From the NCBI GenBank assembly GCA_965649825.1, contig OZ287696.1, forward strand, positions 1,984,001-2,048,000: a stretch of 64,000 bases of DNA. The letters run 5' to 3'. Source of the DNA: Penicillus capitatus (taxonomy: Eukaryota; Chlorophyta). Of this stretch, positions 13,699 to 25,504 are shown one piece after another. The position numbers and the translations under genes were made by a program. The notes under the pieces are model-generated. The model was given only the letters and a program-made list of their open reading frames with translations. It was not told where the DNA came from and searched no databases. The number at the start of each line of letters is the position of its first letter. Position 1 is the stretch's first letter.

Positions 13699-13982
13699 GA
13701 AAGCGACGGCGCCATCGAATCGCATACAAGACACGGGACTTATCGAAAAAGACGTCTGACTGTGGTGCGCAACCTCGTTCGAGGTAAAACGACGAACGCG
13801 TTGCTTCCTGCGCCAAGCGGCCTCTTCACGTCGCACGTCGGTTTGTTCGTGCAAGAGTGCGACGTTCAGGGCACGCTCAGAAATTTCTGACATACCTGCT
13901 CGGCACGCACATCGACGCGACAGGCGGCGAGGACGGACCGTACAGCTACTGCATTGCTGACGCTGCCTGTCTGCCTGCATAG

Positions 13983-16420
13983 ATGGAACCTCAGAAGAAG
14001 GAAGACGTCGGAGAACGCCGCATGTTGCTGCCTGAGCTCTCTTCTGCCGTCGGCTCGTTGCATAACTTCTCTCCGATCTCTTTCGAGGTCCTCTCGAGCA
14101 GCCACGAACGTCACCCCGGCGCGATAAGCGAAGAGAAACAACCACAGCTGCCAACGGTTTCCCGCGGCGAAGCTACAAAAGACGTCGGGGCATTCTTGGC
14201 ACCAGACGCCATTGCTGCGCTCAAGGCCGTTCTGTCTGGAAGGGGACACTACGATACGCCGACGTTGACGCCGACACCAACGCCAACGCCTCCGCGAACA
14301 GAAGTTGCGCTGCCGACGCAGTTACGAGCCGATACTCGTGTACCAGTCCTCAAAACGAGCGCAGGATCTTTCATCGTCACGCCGACGCCACCCGTTTCGC
14401 TCAGCTTCCCGACGCAGCGGCCTTTCCCTCAACGACCTCTGGCAAATCCGACACCTTCTGGCGTCGGACTCCCTTCCGAACACATTCTCTTCGCCACACC
14501 GGATCGACGGATCAAAGTCCAAAACAATCCGACACGACCAACACCGTCTCCACCTCCAGTCAAGAGCACAGTCGGGACATACCTCGTTCAAGCCCCTGGA
14601 GGGCAATACTGTATCATGAGTGGCGCTGAGGCACCGCGTTCGGCAGAGGGACGCATGTTGCCCATCGATTTGAAGCCACACGCTGTCTCGTTGACGCAGC
14701 CGAATGCCGCAGTGGAAAGCAAAACAATGACACCACCGCCGAATCTGGTCCCTTCTCATCCGACGATGTTTCTGAAGCCGATGAAGACGACTGTCTCATT
14801 GGCACCCAAACTTCAATCACCTCCCAATACTAGATTGTCTCAGCCGCCACAGCTTTCGCAGAAATTGCTGGAGCGGCCGGGGAATACACGACTGTCAACA
14901 GAACCAATGCTTTCCTCCGAGAGTTTTGCAGCTCAGGCGGAAAACCTCAAGAATTTGTTTTTGAGTGGAGGAAACCACCTCCCTGTGACCCCTCTTGAAA
15001 AAATGAGCTTCACGTCGCTACCGTCTTCGGAATTCACAGCAGAGCGATCGGATGTTAGTCATAAGAGAAGAAAGACATCAACACCTGCTTCCTTAGACAA
15101 CATCCCATATCCTCTCTCTGCTGCGCAGCAGGCTGGACTGGAGCTCCTACTACAAGCTGTCAAGACGATGGGAGATCCGCTTCCGCTCGACACAGATTTG
15201 CACAACCGACGGTAAAGCGCATTGTCCGATACCCCTCTTAATCACGAGCTTCTTTCAGGGCGTTGAGGAATCGAAGATCTTTTGATGATCGTCCATATTC
15301 CTCACGTTTATCAAACTGTTTGGATCGAACACTTCATCAAGGACTGGGGGTGCTCGATACCTTTACTGGCGTCTATCCACTTATGGATGGAACGTTTGTG
15401 GCACGTTGCCGTTATAAAGGATGTTATGTATTGATCGGCAGTTTCCAAACGGCAGAGGATGCAGCAAGAGCTTACGACCGAGTTGTCCTCAGTAATCGCG
15501 GTCGGAAAGCACGAACCAACTATCCATACTCAGAATATCTCAATTTTGAATTACAGAATGCAAAGAGAGCATTTGAGGCCAAGTACAAGCAATGTGAAAG
15601 GACAAGACGTGGCTCCGCATGGCCGTGGGCACGAGCAGCACAGACGCTTCTTGCAAATCCCGAAGAAGGAAGCGAGGAGAGGAGGGTACCAGAGCTGGGG
15701 CAGACGGTCGGTCCGTTGCGGGAAGCTGTCCCCGGTGCCTCCGTTTTTGAACTTTTGCAAAATGTCATGCTGAAGAAGAAAGACTTGAACGGGACATTTG
15801 ACTTGATCCAAACCAAAATTCGACAACTTCAAGCGCGTATCCAATCGGGACTGTCGACGGAGGAGGAGTGTGACTGTGTGGGACAGTACGCATGTGTTGC
15901 GAGTATTCTGGGCAATCTGGTGTCGATGCAGAACGAATGGGAACGGAAACATGATGAGGGCCGTGGTGGGTCAAGAGGAGACCGTCTGGATGGAGAACGT
16001 TCCCACCTGCTGTTGTCAGACCAAGGAACTTCTGAATCAAAGCAGGTTACATCATCTCTTGCAGAGGGTCTTCTTCGCTACGGGGGATCTGTTTCTGAAG
16101 GCGGCGACCAGCCATATTCCGAATTGAGTTCCTCCCATTGTGCCGTTTCAAGAGAGCCTGGTTTACAGGGAGACGGACAGCAGTCCAACTGCGATGATGA
16201 TACGCCTCAAAATCTAAACGCATACGGTCTCTATGCTGAGAGTATTCGTTGGGTAAGACTGTTAGCTTCATCTCTCTGGCCTCGCAAACGTGGAGGAGGG
16301 ATGTTGTGGAAAGCATACCAGCCATTATTTAAGAGTAACCATCATCGTCATTCGATCTTAGAACTGCGTGAAAAACTGTACGTTAAGTCAGATTGTTTGG
16401 AGGATGATTTTCATCCATGA
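13983..16420 (+). CDS. AP2/ERF-domain DNA-binding protein
   Basis: This is a putative transcription factor. Two exons (13983-15211, 15259-16420) give 796 residues. The first ~400 residues are rich in Pro, Thr and Ser, including an ACGCC-repeat-coded TPTPTPTP run (14262-14293), as in activation or scaffold regions. A basic patch RRALRNRRSF spans the splice junction. One AP2 domain follows: GVYPLMDGTFVARCRYKG, the turn VLIGSFQTAEDAARAYD and the C-terminal strand RGRKARTNYPYSEY. The remaining ~280 residues have a coiled-coil-like stretch (LIQTKIRQLQARIQSG) and no known domain. The protein has a single AP2 copy and no apicomplexan-style duplication. Confidence 0.85.
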
Positions 16421-17161
16421 AGAAGGACAGTCATTCTTTGTCGTTTCTCTCAGAGGACGGATTCTGTAATATGATGAGACCCCCAGCCCGTGGATGATGT
16501 GACGTTTCTGTTTTCGCATGCATTTTTATTCTACGGTCATTCATTCTGTCTTTGTTGTCTGGTCTGGCGCTCATCGAGTCTCGAAAAGGAGAAACGCGCG
16601 GGGACGTGTGACGACTACTCACATATGTTTGTTGTGTTGTGGGCAGATTGAATGGTGGTCTCCCTCTACAGATCGATCCCGTTCACATAGCTGGAGACTC
16701 GCCTCATTGTCTTTGCTCCTCGGATGATGCAATACGAGCACGAAAAGACAGAACTGGCGACTCGACTTGAAAAGAAAAGAACTATGTGCGTCTGATCTAA
16801 CTCATTGGAATAAAATAGAGACTGGCTGTAATGGGAAGGAGTGTGGGGTCACGAGGAGAAGGCTGAACGAAACACTAGTTTAGAAGGGCTACAGGGAAAA
16901 CGGGTGGCTTTTATCACAAGCTCTTATGACTATACCAAGTATCCGACCGACAACAGAAAACAGATAAAGGATATCCCCCCATAAATGAATGAAAACAATC
17001 TTAACAGACATAGAGGAGAAAAATCCATGCTAATGAAAAAAAGCAGGAAGAGACATGACACATTGCTTGGCATCATGGTCGTCTCGGCTGGTGTCGGCTA
17101 ACAAGGAATGCTGACACCGAGAGGAGAATCATAGTCTGTCATCTTGTCTACAGGGATTTTC
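16421..17161. other. Convergent 3-prime spacer, no gene seen
   Basis: It lies between the stops of the AP2 gene (plus) and the KIX gene (minus). AATAAAA near 16811 and ATAAATGAATG near 16981 are A-rich, and no family pattern was found. Confidence 0.4.
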
Positions 17162-17926
17162 TTAACGATCATCCAGTCTTTCATGGCATTTCAAATCAGG
17201 CTCTGCTGCTGTGTGTCGAGCAGGAGTCTCTTCAAAAGTGACGACATCGTCTGGCAGGAGGATGGCGGAGGATTGCGGCGTCACGACGACAATGCTGTCT
17301 GAGAAAGCATCATACTGACTGAGGTACTGACGCACTTGTCGAAGAGAGCGTGCAAAGCTGTCGAAGCTTCCGGACGCCGCGTCTGCCGCGGGTCTCGTAA
17401 CTGGATGGTGTTGGGGTATGACAGATGACGGAGCCGGCGAGGAAGGTGGAATGGGCGTTGACGAAGGTTGCGTTGCTAAATCCGTGTCCATGGCGCCGGC
17501 GACAGGTTCGGCTTCAGATCTGCCGATGGCTGCTTCATTATTCAACAGGCCTTGCAGCCATAGAGCCTCAAGTGGTCGCACGTGGCCCTGATGTGGCGCC
17601 ATGCGTTCAAGCCTCGCTTTAACCGTTCTGGGATCGCCGTATTCTTCCTACAAGAAACAACGGTCGACGAAAGAAGAGAAGTACAACCTTTACCAATGAC
17701 GTGGCGGTTTGGTATAGTTCGAACTCGAGCCGAGGCACGAGGGCGCCCAGGGTTTCGTCAAGAACTTCTGGCTCACACGGTAGGTGAATCTCTTGGAACG
17801 ATTCCTGTCTGTACACAAAACGAGGCATAAACAACGCGTAAGAAGGTAGTTTGCTTACATTTTGCGCACAATCATGAGGCGTATTGGTATGTCGCCGACA
17901 GTGGACCTCCAAGACGCATCGCTCAT
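17162..17926 (-). CDS. KIX-domain protein (Mediator MED15-like)
   Basis: KIX is a three-helix domain of MED15 and CBP/p300 that binds activation domains. Exons 17926-17859, 17808-17688 and 17647-17162 give 224 residues in exact frame. The domain fills residues ~5-75: SWRSTVGDIPIRLMIVRKIQ, then LDETLGALVPRLEFELYQTA and SLVKEEYGDPRTVKARLERM, matching the helix pattern VxKI...LxxLVxxxExxxYxxA...EYxxxVxxRL. After it comes a Pro/Ser-rich linker, then SFARSLRQVRQYLSQYDAFS and an acidic tail. It is far shorter than animal or plant MED15, so it could be a lineage-specific adaptor. The ATG gives a complete first KIX helix. Both introns are GT-AG (50 and 40 bases). Confidence 0.75.
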
Positions 17927-18575
17927 CGTTGTCCCCTCTTGGTAACTGTGAAGGTACAACGACCGTCACTGGAGTGAACATTCGAAGGAATACATGAATG
18001 AGTACCCACCCGTACAAGAATCGTGTCACGATTGCTTTCGAATTGGTGAGGCACAGATGACACGACGGAGGACGGCAAGACGAAGACTTGTTCATTGAGA
18101 CTTCTTGAAAGTACTACTATGGCAAAATTCACGTAAAGCGGGCGATTTTCTGTTCAAATTCTAGCGCCGTCTTCTTGTAGGCGCAGACAGGGGCGCTGGC
18201 GGACCCGCGATCGCGGCTTCTATTAAGGGGTGCCCGAGATCTTCTGCGTCCAAACCTGCAGTGGACGTCAGGTGCAGCTTCGCCGTCGTCATCAACCGTC
18301 GACGCTGAAGTCCAAGAGAAAACACGACTCCCATTTTTCGAATGGCAGGAATATCGAGCGTCGTCTCCTAACCGACGTCTTGGGGTCGACAAATCGAATG
18401 CTGTAAACGTGCTTGCATCTTTCCCGATTTTGCCGCATTGTCTTCTCCGTTCGTCTTTCCGGCCAGAGAACAGTTCTTTCTTTCTTTGCGCTTGACTTCC
18501 CGCTTAGCAGCTGCGTTTTGAGAAGTTTTGTAGAATCTTCAGTTCATCGTTAAGTATAACGAGCCAGGTGACAAG
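17927..18575. other. Divergent intergenic region
   Basis: It separates the KIX gene (minus) from the serine-rich gene (plus), so promoters of both are expected. Reverse-strand open frames exist here but they run into stops before the KIX start and cannot be joined in frame convincingly. Confidence 0.35.
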
Positions 18576-19619
18576 ATGTTCCCTGATGATTTTGCTTACA
18601 CCTCTGGTGGGAACGCAAACGCCGTTCCAAAGTGTTCCAGTCCAGAACTCGATTCAGACAGTCTCAGCGCGCGGGAAACTCCTGACGGCGGCGACCAAGT
18701 CGATTTTCGCCTCGTGAAGTACGTCAAGTGGAATGTTCCATCGGCAGACGCCGCGGTCACTGAAATTGAAGGACAACTTCCTATTCGCAGAGCCGTGGCC
18801 CGTGAGATTCTGCCAGACAACGAAACCATGCGTCTGAAAAAATCGATGGGGCCATCTCACAAGAGGCGCCACAGTCGAAAGGCAAGCTTCGAAATCGGAA
18901 GCGCCGTTGACGAAGCGCCCATCCCGACGTCTGATTCTGAGTTGGACGAAAAAACAAAGGCTCAAGCATCATCTAGATGCAGCACATTTTCTGTTGAGAC
19001 ATCTTCAGAGAAACCTGATACTGAGCACCTTGTCTTATCAGAGTTATATCGTGAATCCTACCTCGACGAATTGGACGACACTTCCAGTATCGATCAAGAG
19101 AGAGGGCGGATACCCTATGAAAGACAGACCATGCGTCACGGCGCAGGAGATCAGGCGCCACTAATGGCACGCCACAAGATTTCTGACATTACGGAAGCTG
19201 TTCATGCACGCTCTGCTCGGTCTTCTACCGATGTCACTGCCCTGAAGATTCTGAGCAGAGGAGGATTGAACGGTCGAACCGGAGCATACAACGATCCCAA
19301 GGCGTTCGGTGACGGCAGAGGATTTACTGTGAGCCCACTGCCAAGCGCCAGTCAACTCAGGGCGGCTAGAGCTGCACGCCATTCATCCGATTCAGATTCC
19401 GAGACGGTGGACTCCATTAGCATGTTCGAGTCAGGATACTCAGACATGATTCCCATCGGCCAGTCAGGCCTCGTCGTAGACTGCTGGGCCAGAGACGCTG
19501 CTGAGAATCCATGCTCGACGTGCGAGGAGATAGAACCCCGGTTTAAGTGGTTGAGAAGATCTGTTGCACCGTTCACGGCCATTGCTGGTGCTTTCTTGGT
19601 CAGTCTAGCCAGCATGTAA
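18576..19619 (+). CDS. Uncharacterised Ser/acid-rich protein with hydrophobic C-terminus
   Basis: A single exon encodes 347 residues. I do not recognise a domain. Composition is strongly polar with Ser-Asp/Glu clusters (ASSRCSTFSVETSSEKPDTE; RHSSDSDSETVDSIS) that suggest phosphorylation, and a basic patch SHKRRHSRK near residue 95. The only hydrophobic segment is the last ~19 residues (SVAPFTAIAGAFLVSLASM), preceded by FKWLRRS. This layout fits a tail-anchored or peripheral membrane protein, but the segment is weak. It is one of the few intronless genes here. Start is the first ATG of the open frame. Confidence 0.6.
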   Translation: MFPDDFAYTSGGNANAVPKCSSPELDSDSLSARETPDGGDQVDFRLVKYVKWNVPSADAAVTEIEGQLPIRRAVAREILPDNETMRLKKSMGPSHKRRHSRKASFEIGSAVDEAPIPTSDSELDEKTKAQASSRCSTFSVETSSEKPDTEHLVLSELYRESYLDELDDTSSIDQERGRIPYERQTMRHGAGDQAPLMARHKISDITEAVHARSARSSTDVTALKILSRGGLNGRTGAYNDPKAFGDGRGFTVSPLPSASQLRAARAARHSSDSDSETVDSISMFESGYSDMIPIGQSGLVVDCWARDAAENPCSTCEEIEPRFKWLRRSVAPFTAIAGAFLVSLASM

Positions 19620-19742
19620 TCACAACTCTAGTGCATGTGTCAGTCAATCCGTCAGTCGTATCCTATTATGTTTGGTCATACCTACATGCTGTCTCCTCCA
19701 TATGAATCTTTTTGACCTTAGCAGTGCAATCTGTCTGATTAC

Positions 19743-19804
19743 AGCTGAGCTGAGCTGATCAGAAGCGAGTTAAGCTAAGCTGAACTAAGCTAAGCTAAGC
19801 TCAT
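19743..19804. repeat. AGCTR pentanucleotide tandem repeat
   Basis: Around twelve degenerate units of AGCTA or AGCTG, first as AGCTG and later as AGCTA, interrupted once around 19760-19770. Non-coding. Confidence 0.75.
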
Positions 19805-20302
19805 CTACTATGAGCACTTTTTGTTCTTTATTCTTCATTTCTCTGCGTCGGCTGATCTCCTGTGTGTTTTTTGGCTAGGTCATCTACGGTCCCCGAGTCT
19901 TGAAATATCGCCGTGGGCAGAATTAGTCAAGTGCCCATCTCCTAGACTTGCCGCGACACATTCTTTCATGAATGGAGCTGCAAACGAACGAACATGGGAA
20001 ACTCCGCCGCCTCTCTTCTACTACAATCTGCAACTTCACAAGCATTCGAGGAAGTACATCAACAATCTAACACGTAGCATTCTTGCTTCCTCGTAGATCT
20101 TTTCTATGAACAGTGCATCATCATCTAAAAGAACATTTGGGTACGTTGTGGGTATGTTACGTGTCATTGCTGTGTGTGGGCATCGGGTCATGAAACCATT
20201 CCATTGAGTGAGCAGAAACGCATTTGATCAAATCCTATCACTCCCTTGGGCTGGTCGAATTTTCGAAATACCACAAGCTGTTGTTCTTTAGACACCTTTG
20301 TT

Positions 20303-20332
20303 CTTTGTTGTTGTTGTTGTTGTCTTTGTTAA
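20303..20332. repeat. (TTG)n tract
   Basis: Run of TTG triplets flanked by TTGTTC in non-coding DNA. Confidence 0.7.
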
Positions 20333-20969
20333 GCCCGACTGGCATTTCATTCATCGGTTTATTCTTATGAGATCTCAAGTGCGTTTAGTGGGAACGGCAT
20401 CACAGAATGAGCGAACAGCACACTCTGGAACATCCTTTGATGTATTTCGAATGACCCCTCTCACTGTCCTGACTTTAAGAGATGGACCACCTCATGCCTT
20501 CCTACTCCCTGTTACTATTGTTTCTCTAGACTATTTTTTGCGTAGCGGTGGGCATTGACACAGAAACGGTTGGCAGGCATGGTGCACAGATGGCACGTTT
20601 TTAGCACCGTTGGTAGGTTAACCGTTTTTGACCGTCAGACGAGCTGCTGACCCAGGTTGGATTCAAACGAGGGGCAATCTGTCGCGGTCGATGAAAGTTG
20701 AGATCGATTAGAAGCCACCATGAAAATCAATGACAAGGGTATTTGCTTTGTGTAAGGAAAGTGGAATTTTGAATCCCTGCTGTACATCTAGCATCCAATA
20801 ATGCCAATCGTCATGCTCACAAAGTGTAGGGGGATAAACATGCTCGTGAATAAAAATGGGACAATCCGCCGCGAATTGGATACAGACCGTTTCGGCGAGG
20901 AAGTGAATCAGTGGATAACACAGGGTTTGTCATACGCAACCGTAGAGAGTGTAAGCTCTGGCTGTTACT

Positions 20970-23900
20970 CTATGTACTTAAAACTGTCTCCCTCAATCTC
21001 TGATGCCATGCTATCTCGGCTTTTTCTAGAAATAACCAAAGCTCTTGCCAGTATGGAATCTCAGGCGGTTGCTCCATGAGAACTGCCCATACGTAATCTG
21101 CATCGACCAGCGAAACAGCCTTAAGCGTTTCGGACGCTTTCTGTTGAATTTCTGATGCGTGACTCGAAGACAGGAACGAAAACAAAAGGGTCACAATTTC
21201 GGCGAATTTTGATTTGAGACAGAACCGAGCCGTGGTATCTTGGCCGATCCGTTCGAGACATTGGAAAGCGGCCATCTGAGAACAGATCTTCGAAAGAGGA
21301 GCTGTCTCGCACTCTGCCTCCTGAACGATAGCAAATCTTCCTCCATGAGGAAGGATCCGTTGGACAGGTGGCTGCGCATGCCCTCGATGCAGAAGAGTCT
21401 TGAGCAGAGGCCACGCTTCATCTGCAAAACGACGAGAGAGCATCCGACCGTCGAAAACACTGGCCACATCTGCAAAGAATCTGAGAACGCCTTCCACCAC
21501 CGCGACTGGACGCCTCTTCATGGCAACCATTAAGCTCTTCCACACTGGCGAGATGACAACACTGAGTTGCGGAATGTCGACGGTGGCCACAGAGACCTCC
21601 GGGTGACTCTTTGGAAATGCAGGCATCAAACGATCCTCGTACAATCGACAACACTGCGTTGTGCATTTCAACGTCTTGATGCCAACTGTACATACTTCGA
21701 AGGCCATTAGACAAACCTGAAAGGCAACAGAGAGGGGACACATGATTAAAGACACATGATGGGTAGTCTGTTTGACTTGGATGCGAGGGTGTTGAAATAG
21801 AGGTGCCGTCAGATGCATCGTGCTGTTGGACAGAGTCGATGCTGAGTGTAGATCCTTCATTAGGGTAAGAATTTCGCCAGTCGTTGCGTCGGAGAAGGTA
21901 CTGCCGATGCCAACCTTCAATCGGTCCTTTAGTGAACAGTGGACAGTCTCTGCAGCGTCCCGTGTTATGGCAGCCACCTCGATCAGTGCCTCGAGGAATG
22001 GAATCGTGAACTGGTTGGTCACGGATCGGCTTTGAATCGACAGTCCCTAACAGACAATGGCCATCCGTCTCGGGCAAGAGNNNNNNNNNNNNNNNNNNNN
22101 NNNNNNNNNNNNNNNNNNNNNNNNNNNNNNNNNNNNNNNNNNNNNNNNNNNNNNNNNNNNNNNNNNNNNNNNNNNNNNNNATTTTGGCTAAGGGATACTC
22201 GTAGAACATGGGATACAGGTTCGGCCAGGAGATGAAGCAGTTTCCTTGATGGCCCCGTCACGTGCTTGAGCATTGATACCAGAAGTGTAGGCGCTTTTGG
22301 ATAGGAGGAGAGATGATGCAGTCGATGGCATAACTCTCGAACAATAGTGTCACCGAATTTCAGAACCAGATCCGACACCGAGGCAAACCCAAGGCTCTGT
22401 TGAAGCTACCACACAAGAAACGATCCCAGCGATCGCGTATGTTATCCAGGGGTTACTGTGAGTAATGTCTTCTTTGCAGCAGTTTGAACAAAAGGAGAGG
22501 GATCCGCACACCCTTCAAGAACGAGCAGCATCCAGGAGTCCATGATGTGACAGCCAGGCTCAAGAAGACAGGTGTTCAGTACCCAACCTCCGACACGAAT
22601 CCATTCCATGAGACACCGGATGAGCATCATCCGCGATCCCATTTGATGTGACGTCGCGTTTGGATCTGCTTCACTTTTCTGCAGATCCATTGCATCCACC
22701 GTCTGCACAACTCTCCAAACAAATGACGCCAGGTGTGATGATGAAGTCCCATCTTCAACATTACGAGCACCGTAGATGATCTCGGTAAGTAAACAGATGT
22801 GCGTCGTGACAGTCAGGCAACGCTGCGATGCATCCTGTTCACACGTATCCATCAAACCGTCCAAGATGCGGTCCACCAGTATCTGAAGTCCTGGTACATG
22901 AGTACAGTGATACGCTGCTGGTGGTTGGTCATTGAATGCACCAAATGGGATACCTGAAGCAGATATGCGGTTTGTGGCGATCGCGCTGCTTGCTGACCTG
23001 ATGCACTGCGACAGAGCTGTGTATGTGTGATGCTCGGTCATAAACACCAGAGCAGGTGGCATCTTTGGAATGCCAGTGGAGAGCAGAGGGCCACGATCTG
23101 ACACTTTGAGACTTCGGATTCCGTCTGTGCTGCGATACAGTGCATCCATGGCACTGGTGTCAAAGGCAAAGGCCGCGATCCATGCACGATAGAGACACTC
23201 AAGTAGCTGCATGTCATCCAGGACCCACGAAGCAAAGCGATCGCTGCCTGCAAAATGATGTGACCTGATGTCGAGGATCATTAGAAAGAACCTGCTACAC
23301 GTATGGCTACAGTTAGTAGGTGTGCTGATGTTTGCGTGTTTGCTTCTGAGCTTCTGACAGCATCCGCCAAACCTGTGATCTGCTCCTTGACCAGAGATTC
23401 AATAGCAGCCTGTAAGCCAAGTGCGAAATCGCAACCTTTGGGCTTTCCTGACAGCTGCTCCTTCACGTAATCAATGGCAGACTGACAGGAACTGGACACC
23501 TTAGTCAACGACGGCTCAGTTTCGATGGAGTGATGATGCGAGATGCTCACTTTAGAAAAGGGATCGAGGGAAAGTGTCAGAAGGACACGTAAGAGATCTT
23601 GCACACACGATTGCAAACAGATCTTGCAGTTTTGGATCAACTGACTGACACCTGCAAAGAAAAAGATCTCAGAAATCCTCCTCCATCGTTTGGCATCGTA
23701 CAGACCTTCGGCCAAAGCGATTCGCACATTTGTATGAGTATGATGCACGAGTGGGCCGAGACACTGTTCAATCAGCTTCTCGACCTTTTTGCTGCTGAAC
23801 TGAAACCATTCCCACGAGCCTACCCTCACCACGATCCTTCCCCAAAATGTGAACCCTTTTGCATGCGTCACCTTCAACAGCCGGCGATTTCTTGATGTCT

Positions 23901-25054
23901 TGCATTTGCGATAGATCCGTGTCCTTCTCTGTGTGACTCCCATCTTTGCGCATCCTCTTACTCATTTCTTGCAGTTGAAGCAGAGGCGATTTACTAGACC
24001 ACAACGGGATGTTATGTATGACAAGGAAAGATCGCGTTTCAAGGGAACGTACGGTTTCATTGTCTGAGGTGGTACCAAGTGACGAACGTGCTCATCGTTC
24101 AGGACAAAGCATAAGAGGCGTGAAAGGAGGCGAATGGCATCCTCTGTCGTTCGAGACCATGGCAGAACTGCCTCTCTGCTCTGCACCATCTTTCCTGAAG
24201 AGACAGACATCTGGTCACACGCATGCCGAGACCGCCATAAAAGAGTTGTTACCTACGGCACTGAGCAACGCTGAGAGTTCTGTTGCGGCAGCGGGCAGCA
24301 CTCCAAACCACAAGGCACGGACGGAGAACACATCCAGCAACAACCGTAACACAGCAAAAGCTCCCTTTGCAACCTCCTTGTCTCCTGGAAGAGTGATCTG
24401 GCTCAGAAACGAATGAGAAAAGAGTGAGATGCCTCGCGGATGTTCTTCATGTATTTTGGCAAAGCACTGGTAAACAGCAAAGGCAAGGCAGTTGTTTAGG
24501 TCTGTCTGGTAAAGAGCTTCTTCGTTCAGTCTCTTCGATTCCCGAATCACCGTTCGCAGCAAGACTGCTAAACACTGCAACGTCAAAATCCTGATCTGCA
24601 ATGCCAAGAGTACAGCATCCAGCGGTCACATCAACCTCACGCACTTCGTTTGTCGTCTGCCTCTTTTTCAAACACATAAGATTGAGGAGATGCTGAAACA
24701 GCGTCCAATACATTGGTACAAGACTTGTCATATCATTCTCTTTAAGTAGGTGAAGCAGCGTCTCTGCGAAATCACTCTTCTGTCACTTCATCTTGTGTAA
24801 AAGAGTAACTCACCTAGACCCTTTTCCGCCACTGCTTCGCTCCTGAAGACGCTCGATGCGCATTCTGTTGAATCACGTTTCAATTTTGAAGCAGCGTAGG
24901 TTCTCAGGACGTCCATCAGTCGAACGAGAACTTCATGACAGATGGACGGTGGCATCTTCCCCACGGACTGCCATTTCTGCATCACACGGAAGACCTGTGT
25001 GCGCGAGGCTGTGGAATCCATTCCTCCTAGCTCCTCCTTCAAATCCCTCTGCAT
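20970..25054 (-). CDS. TTI1-like HEAT-repeat protein (TTT complex)
   Basis: TTI1 works with TELO2 and TTI2 to fold and stabilise PI3K-like kinases (TOR, ATM, ATR). The gene is multi-exon and interrupted by a scaffold gap. Resolved introns include 50-, 40- and 58-base introns near 24748-24810, 24600-24640 and 24190-24250. Recognisable pieces are FLSQITLPGDKEVAKGAFAV in the N-terminal half, SWEWFQFSSKKVEKLIEQCL with HHTHTNVRIALAEGLY in the middle, and the conserved C-terminal block VISPVWKSLMVAMKRRPVAV with ADVASVFDGRMLSRRFADEAWPLL, which matches the TTI1 signature (Pro-x-x-Trp, then FxxRRxxDExWP). Exons around 23.9 kb and the gap are unresolved. The ATG lies 4 bases after the TMEM234 stop. Confidence 0.75.
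22081..22180. other. Scaffold gap (100 N) inside the TTI1-like gene
   Basis: The run is exactly 100 N, the conventional placeholder for unknown length. Some of the TTI1 coding sequence is missing here. Confidence 0.95.
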
Positions 25055-25058
25055 TTCT

Positions 25059-25436
25059 TCAGCTCGATGAGCACAATGCAATTCCAATGGCCACACAGCT
25101 CAATCCCGTTAGCAGATAGCCCAGACGAAATCTCTCGCCGAGTGACAGGTCTACGAGGGTGTTCGCGGCGAGGGAGACTGCGTTTGCGACCGGTGCGACG
25201 ATACTCAGGTCTCCAACCGTCAGCAATGCCGCAAAGGCCACAGAGCCGCACACGTTGAGTACTTGAGGTACGAGAAAAGAAGGCGTCGTTAGTAGAAGTC
25301 GTACGCTTTGCCACGCGTTTCGTTTCGTTGCGCACTGTGCCAATCGCTTTTCCTTAAGACAAGCGCTGCCAGTTTTGATAAATGGATTGGTGAAGCCCCA
25401 GACAAAGCCGATCACCACCGCAAGGGTCACTTGCAT
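25059..25436 (-). CDS. TMEM234-like small membrane protein
   Basis: TMEM234 is a four-helix protein related to half of a drug/metabolite transporter; its function is poorly known. A single exon gives 125 residues. Visible landmarks: VIGFVWGFTNPFIKTGS at the start (family GxxWGxTNPFIK), then FLVPQVLNVCGSVAFAAL, LSIVAPVANAVSLAANTL and the closing pair LGERFRLGYLLTG / VAIGIALCSSS. The ATG (MQVTLAV) gives the first helix without an extra tail. Stop TGA is separated by only four bases from the ATG of the TTI1-like gene on the same strand, and the pseudo-metacaspase stop lies 68 bases upstream, so three same-strand genes are nearly contiguous. Confidence 0.85.
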   Translation of the reverse strand: MQVTLAVVIGFVWGFTNPFIKTGSACLKEKRLAQCATKRNAWQSVRLLLTTPSFLVPQVLNVCGSVAFAALLTVGDLSIVAPVANAVSLAANTLVDLSLGERFRLGYLLTGLSCVAIGIALCSSS

Positions 25437-25504
25437 TGCAAAGCGTACGACATCATTGTGGTCGCATACTAATGATATCCATACATGCATCTCTCTTCTA
25501 TCCA

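Larger units (their letters stand above)
12201..13982. other. Repeat-rich spacer without recognised gene
   Basis: Between the phosphatase and the AP2 gene I see only low-complexity DNA: GTCA tandem units (12613-12643), CCTG units (about 12981-13000) and GTT/GTC triplets (13224-13259). A TATATATAAG tract lies at 13351-13360, over 600 bases from the next ATG, so it is not a convincing TATA box for that gene. The last 400 bases include a CRE-like core. Confidence 0.45.
19620..20969. other. Spacer with simple repeats, no gene seen
   Basis: It holds an AGCTA/AGCTG tandem (19743-19804) and a TTG run (20303-20332). Short open frames show no family pattern. Confidence 0.45.
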
